From assembly GCA_014378155.1 (NCBI GenBank), contig JACMOF010000148.1, forward strand, positions 1 through 16,100: a stretch of 16,100 nucleotides of DNA. Reading direction: 5' to 3'. A model generated the notes under the pieces. It searched no databases and had not been told where the DNA came from. It saw only the letters and a list, made by a program, of their open reading frames with translations. A program made the position numbers and the translations under genes. Positions 13,077-16,100 of the stretch are shown here, piece by piece. Numbering within the stretch: position 1 is the first letter of the stretch; every line of letters starts with the position of its first letter. Source of the DNA: Caulobacter sp. (GTDB taxonomy: Bacteria; Pseudomonadota; Alphaproteobacteria; Caulobacterales; Caulobacteraceae).

Positions 13077-15113
13077 CTAGTCCGGCATTCCGCCGCGCAA
13101 TTCCGCCAGCCAGGCGTCGGCCGTGGCGTCTGAAGGCATGCGCCAGTCTCCGCGCGGCGACAGGGCCCCGCCGGACGAGATCTTTGGCCCGTTGGGCATG
13201 GCAGAGCGCTTGAACTGGTTGGCGAAGAACCGCTTCAGGAACAGCGCCAGCCAATGCTTGATCTCCGCCAGGTCATGGGCCCTGCGCGCCGCGTCCGGCG
13301 TGCCAACCGGCCAGGCGCCGGCGGCCGCGTCATGCCAGGCGCTCCAGGCCAGGAAGGCGATCTTGGACGGCGCCATGCCGTAGCGGGTCATGTAATAGAG
13401 GTTGAAGTCCTGCAGGGCGTAGGGGCCCACAAAGCTTTCGGTAGCCTGGGTCACTTCACCCGGCACCAGTTCCGGCGAGATCTCGGTGGCCAGTATGTCC
13501 TCGAGCAGGTCGCCGGTCGCCTCGTCCACGTCGTCAGAGGCCGCCACGAACCGGATCAGGTGCTGAATCAGGGTCTTGGGCACGCCGCTGTTGGGGTTGT
13601 AGTGACTCATCTGGTCGCCGACACCATAGGTGCACCAGCCCAAGGCCAGCTCCGACAGGTCGCCGGTGCCCACCACCAGCCCGCCATTCTGGTTGGCCAG
13701 TCGGAACAGATAGTCGGTGCGCAGGCCGGCCTGGACGTTCTCGAAGGTCACGTCATAGACCGGCTCGCCCCGGGAAAACGGATGGTCCAGGTCCTTCAGC
13801 AGCTGCTGGGCGGCGGGGCGGATGTCGATTTCGGCGGCGGTGACGCCCATGGCGTTCATCAGCGCCCAGGCGTTGGACTTGGTGCGGTCCGAGGTCGCGA
13901 AGCCCGGCAGGGTGTAGGCCAGGATGTTGGTCCGAGGCAGCTTCAGCTGGTCCATGACCTTGGCGGCGACGATCAGGGCCTGGGTCGAATCCAGTCCGCC
14001 GGACACGCCGATCACCAGTCTGGACAGACCTGAGGCCTCGACCCGCCGCGCCAGGCCCTGGACCTGGATATTGTAGGCCTCGTAGCAGTTCTCGGCCAGC
14101 TTGGCCGGGTCGGACGGGGTGAACGGAAAACGCTCCACGGTCCGCTTTAGCGCGAGGTCGCCGGCCGGCGGCGTGAAGTCAAAGGGGACGATCCGGAACG
14201 GCGTCAAGGGTGGGCTGAGCGTCGCGGCGTCGCCGAAGCTGACGACGCGCATGCGCTCCTGGCGGATGCGGCCGACATCGACGTCGGCCATGGCCATCAC
14301 CGCCTCGGTCGAGAAGCGCGGGCTCTGGGCCAGCAGGTTTCCCAACTCGTGGATGTCGATATGGCCGTCCCAGGCCAGATCCGTCGAGCTCTTGCCCGCC
14401 CCGGGCGCCGAATAGACATAAGCCGCGATGGCCCGGGCCGACTGGCTGGCACACAGCAGGCGGCGGGTTTCGGACTTGCCGATGGTGATGTTGCTGGCCG
14501 ACAGGTTCAGCAGGATCTCGGCCCCGGCCATGGCCTGGGCGGTGCTGGGCGGGGTGGGCGTCCAGACGTCCTCGCAGATCTCGATCCCGACCGTGAAGGC
14601 GACGTCGCCCACCGCGCGCAGCAGAACGTCGGTCCCGAACGGAACGGCCTGGCCCGCGAGGTTGAGCGTGCGGCCCGTGACGCCGGCCCCCGGCGTGAAC
14701 CAGCGGCGCTCGTAGAATTCGCGATAGTTGGGCAGGAAGCTCTTGGGGATCACCCCCCGCACCCGCCCGCCCTGGATCGCCACGGCGGTGTTGTAGAGCC
14801 GGCCATTGTCGCGCAGCGGCGCGCCGACCACGAACAGCGGGGCCAGGTCCTTGCTGGCCTCGGCCAGGGTGGTGATGGCCGTTTCGACGGCGTCCAGCAA
14901 GGCGTCCTGCTGCAGCAGGTCGTCGATGGCGTAGCCGGTCAAGCCCAGTTCCGGAAAGACGATGACCGCCGCGCCGGCCGCGTCGGCCTCGCGCACCAAG
15001 GCCAGCGCGCTCTGGGCGTTGGCGGCCGGATCGGCGAGCTTGACCTTCGGCGTCGCCGTCGCGACGCGGACGAAGCCGTGGCGATAGGGCGAGAAGAACG
15101 ACAGGTCCGCCAA
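13077..15113 (-). CDS. nadE: Glutamine-dependent NAD+ synthetase (two-domain)
   Basis: This 678-residue cytoplasmic enzyme amidates nicotinate adenine dinucleotide to NAD+, using ammonia channelled from its own glutaminase domain. The N-terminal nitrilase-fold glutaminase (about 1-300) has the triad Glu55 (FPELGLTGY), Lys124 (IPKSFLPNY) and Cys180 (GIEICEDVW). The C-terminal synthetase (about 340-678) has the ATP-pyrophosphatase loop [55 protein letters not shown] and [13 protein letters not shown]. It closely follows the layout of the 679-residue M. tuberculosis enzyme (start HGFVRVA, end FKRSAxPNGPK then [15 protein letters not shown]). The start is a TTG at 15113 (reading [14 protein letters not shown]), eight bases after GAAGG. 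The open frame reaches 15692 but would then cross into transketolase and lose family similarity. Confidence 0.95.
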   Translation of the reverse strand: MADLSFFSPYRHGFVRVATATPKVKLADPAANAQSALALVREADAAGAAVIVFPELGLTGYAIDDLLQQDALLDAVETAITTLAEASKDLAPLFVVGAPLRDNGRLYNTAVAIQGGRVRGVIPKSFLPNYREFYERRWFTPGAGVTGRTLNLAGQAVPFGTDVLLRAVGDVAFTVGIEICEDVWTPTPPSTAQAMAGAEILLNLSASNITIGKSETRRLLCASQSARAIAAYVYSAPGAGKSSTDLAWDGHIDIHELGNLLAQSPRFSTEAVMAMADVDVGRIRQERMRVVSFGDAATLSPPLTPFRIVPFDFTPPAGDLALKRTVERFPFTPSDPAKLAENCYEAYNIQVQGLARRVEASGLSRLVIGVSGGLDSTQALIVAAKVMDQLKLPRTNILAYTLPGFATSDRTKSNAWALMNAMGVTAAEIDIRPAAQQLLKDLDHPFSRGEPVYDVTFENVQAGLRTDYLFRLANQNGGLVVGTGDLSELALGWCTYGVGDQMSHYNPNSGVPKTLIQHLIRFVAASDDVDEATGDLLEDILATEISPELVPGEVTQATESFVGPYALQDFNLYYMTRYGMAPSKIAFLAWSAWHDAAAGAWPVGTPDAARRAHDLAEIKHWLALFLKRFFANQFKRSAMPNGPKISSGGALSPRGDWRMPSDATADAWLAELRGGMPD

Positions 15114-15214
15114 GGGTTGAGCCTTCGGTTGCGGCCGCGATCTGCGGGCGTGGCTATCAGGTAACGGCGCGCGCCCGGCCGGGCAAGGGAGAGCGCGCCC
15201 GAGGCCGGCTTTGC

Positions 15215-15243
15215 TTGACCCCATCGGCCTCGCGTGCCACGTG
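15215..15243 (+). promoter_or_regulatory. Possible -35 element for transketolase in the nadE/tkt divergent region
   Basis: TTGACC (15215-15220) is the best -35 match in the 177-base divergent gap, but the sequence 17 bases later, CACGTG (15238-15243), is a poor -10. CACGTG is itself a palindrome. The gap also holds a direct repeat of GCGCGCCCG (15169-15177 and 15193-15201). No convincing promoter was seen for nadE. Confidence 0.25.
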
Positions 15244-15290
15244 CGGGCCGCGCAGACCCCCGACACAAAAGCATCAAAAGAGCCTGTCCC

Positions 15291-16100
15291 ATGCCTGTTT
15301 CGCCCGTCAAAATGGCCGATGCGATCCGCGTTCTGTCGATGGACGCCGTCCACAAGGCCAAGTCCGGCCACCAAGGCATGCCGATGGGCATGGCCGATGT
15401 GGCGACGGTGCTGTGGAGCAAGTTCCTCAAGTTCGACGCGAGCCAGCCCAACTGGGCCGACCGCGACCGCTTCGTGCTGTCGGCCGGGCACGGCCCGATG
15501 CTGCTCTTTTCTTTGCTGCACCTGACCGGCTCCAAGGCCGTGACGATGAAGGAGATCGAAAACTTCCGTCAGTGGGGCTCGATGACCCCGGGCCATCCAG
15601 AAGTCCACCACACCCCGGGCGTCGAGTGCACCACGGGCCCGCTGGGCCAGGGCCTGGCGATGTCGGTCGGCATGGCCATGGCCGAGGCCCATCTGGCGTC
15701 ACGTTTCGGCAAGGACGTCGTCGATCACCGCACCTGGGTGATCGCCGGCGACGGCTGCCTGATGGAGGGCGTCAGCCACGAGGCGATCAGCCTGGCCGGG
15801 CGTTTCGGCCTGTCGAAACTGACCGTCCTGTTTGACGACAACAACACCACCATCGACGGTGAGGCCACGATCGCCGAGACCGGAGACCAGATGGCCCGCT
15901 TCAAGGCCGCTGGCTGGGCGGTCAAGGCCGTCGATGGCCACGACCACGGCAAGATCGCCGCCGCCCTGCGCTGGGCCACCCGGCAGCACAAGCCGACCCT
16001 GATCGCCTGCAAGACCCTGATCTCCAAGGGCGCGGGCCCCAAGGAAGGCGACCCCCACAGCCACGGCCACACGCTGTTTGACGATCAGATCAAGGATGCC
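15291..16100 (+). CDS. tkt: Transketolase, N-terminal part (cut by window end)
   Basis: 270 codons are open to the right edge, out of about 650-670 for a full enzyme. Transketolase uses thiamine diphosphate to move two-carbon ketol units between sugar phosphates in the pentose phosphate pathway. The visible part is the pyrophosphate-binding domain: [16 protein letters not shown] with His27, [16 protein letters not shown] with His67, TPGHPE with His101, TTGPLGQG, and the ThDP motif GDGCLMEG beginning at Gly153-Asp154 and running to [10 protein letters not shown]. All these residues are as expected. The ATG at 15291 follows only a weak AAAAGAG element, but the N terminus has the usual length before the first motif. 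It is divergent from nadE and pairs functionally with the transaldolase at 9139-9792. Confidence 0.96.
   Translation, partial: MPVSPVKMADAIRVLSMDAVHKAKSGHQGMPMGMADVATVLWSKFLKFDASQPNWADRDRFVLSAGHGPMLLFSLLHLTGSKAVTMKEIENFRQWGSMTPGHPEVHHTPGVECTTGPLGQGLAMSVGMAMAEAHLASRFGKDVVDHRTWVIAGDGCLMEGVSHEAISLAGRFGLSKLTVLFDDNNTTIDGEATIAETGDQMARFKAAGWAVKAVDGHDHGKIAAALRWATRQHKPTLIACKTLISKGAGPKEGDPHSHGHTLFDDQIKDA

Noticed and set aside
15169..15201. Direct repeat GCGCGCCCG before transketolase
   Set aside because: Short and purely G/C in a G/C-rich gap; not distinguishable from chance, so only mentioned with the promoter region.
15114..15692. N-terminal extension of the nadE frame by 193 codons
   Set aside because: It overlaps the start of transketolase in antisense, has shadow composition, and family members begin at the HGFVRVA region just after the TTG.

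Overview
The window reads as high-GC alphaproteobacterial chromosome, most likely Caulobacterales (Caulobacter or a close relative). This rests on strong G/C bias at third codon positions, the Mycobacterium/alphaproteobacterial type of NAD synthetase, and several upstream regions that fit the published Caulobacter housekeeping (sigma-73) pattern TTGACGS-N10-14-GCTANAWC. The species call is an inference from pattern recognition; no search was run. Sixteen genes are supported, two of them cut by the window edges, and almost all of the DNA is coding.

Left part (1-4574): the 3' end of an ATP-dependent DNA ligase on the plus strand faces a Bcr/CflA-type drug efflux transporter on the minus strand. 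Upstream of the transporter, also on the minus strand, lies a translationally coupled pair of MotA/TolQ/ExbB-like and MotB-like proteins that resemble ZorA/ZorB but have no ZorC, ZorD or ZorE beside them. Before that pair is a WbpE-like DegT-family sugar aminotransferase. This is the least ordinary part of the window.

Middle part (4575-9007): an MscS-family channel on the plus strand overlaps tail to tail with a cystathionine gamma-lyase/synthase-family enzyme. The minus strand carries cystathionine beta-synthase, then a ParD/ParE toxin-antitoxin pair, then the gamma-lyase. The two reverse-transsulfuration enzymes are therefore split by a toxin-antitoxin module. The beta-synthase promoter has a 16-bp inverted repeat exactly between its -35 and -10 elements. 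A small gene of unknown function lies upstream.

Right part (9008-16100): mostly sugar-phosphate metabolism. It holds a small transaldolase with a clear terminator, a heptose-bisphosphate phosphatase-like HAD enzyme lacking the usual zinc cysteines, an AGE-fold mannose-6-phosphate isomerase candidate convergent with mannose-1-phosphate guanylyltransferase, a two-domain glutamine-dependent NAD synthetase, and the first 270 codons of transketolase. Transaldolase and transketolase supply pentose-phosphate intermediates. The phosphatase, isomerase, guanylyltransferase and DegT aminotransferase fit nucleotide-sugar supply for surface polysaccharide.

Four promoters (transporter, beta-synthase, transaldolase, isomerase) share TTGGCG at -35 and the same 17-bp spacing to a TAnAnN -10 hexamer. 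No RNA genes, CRISPR arrays, insertion sequences or phage genes were seen.
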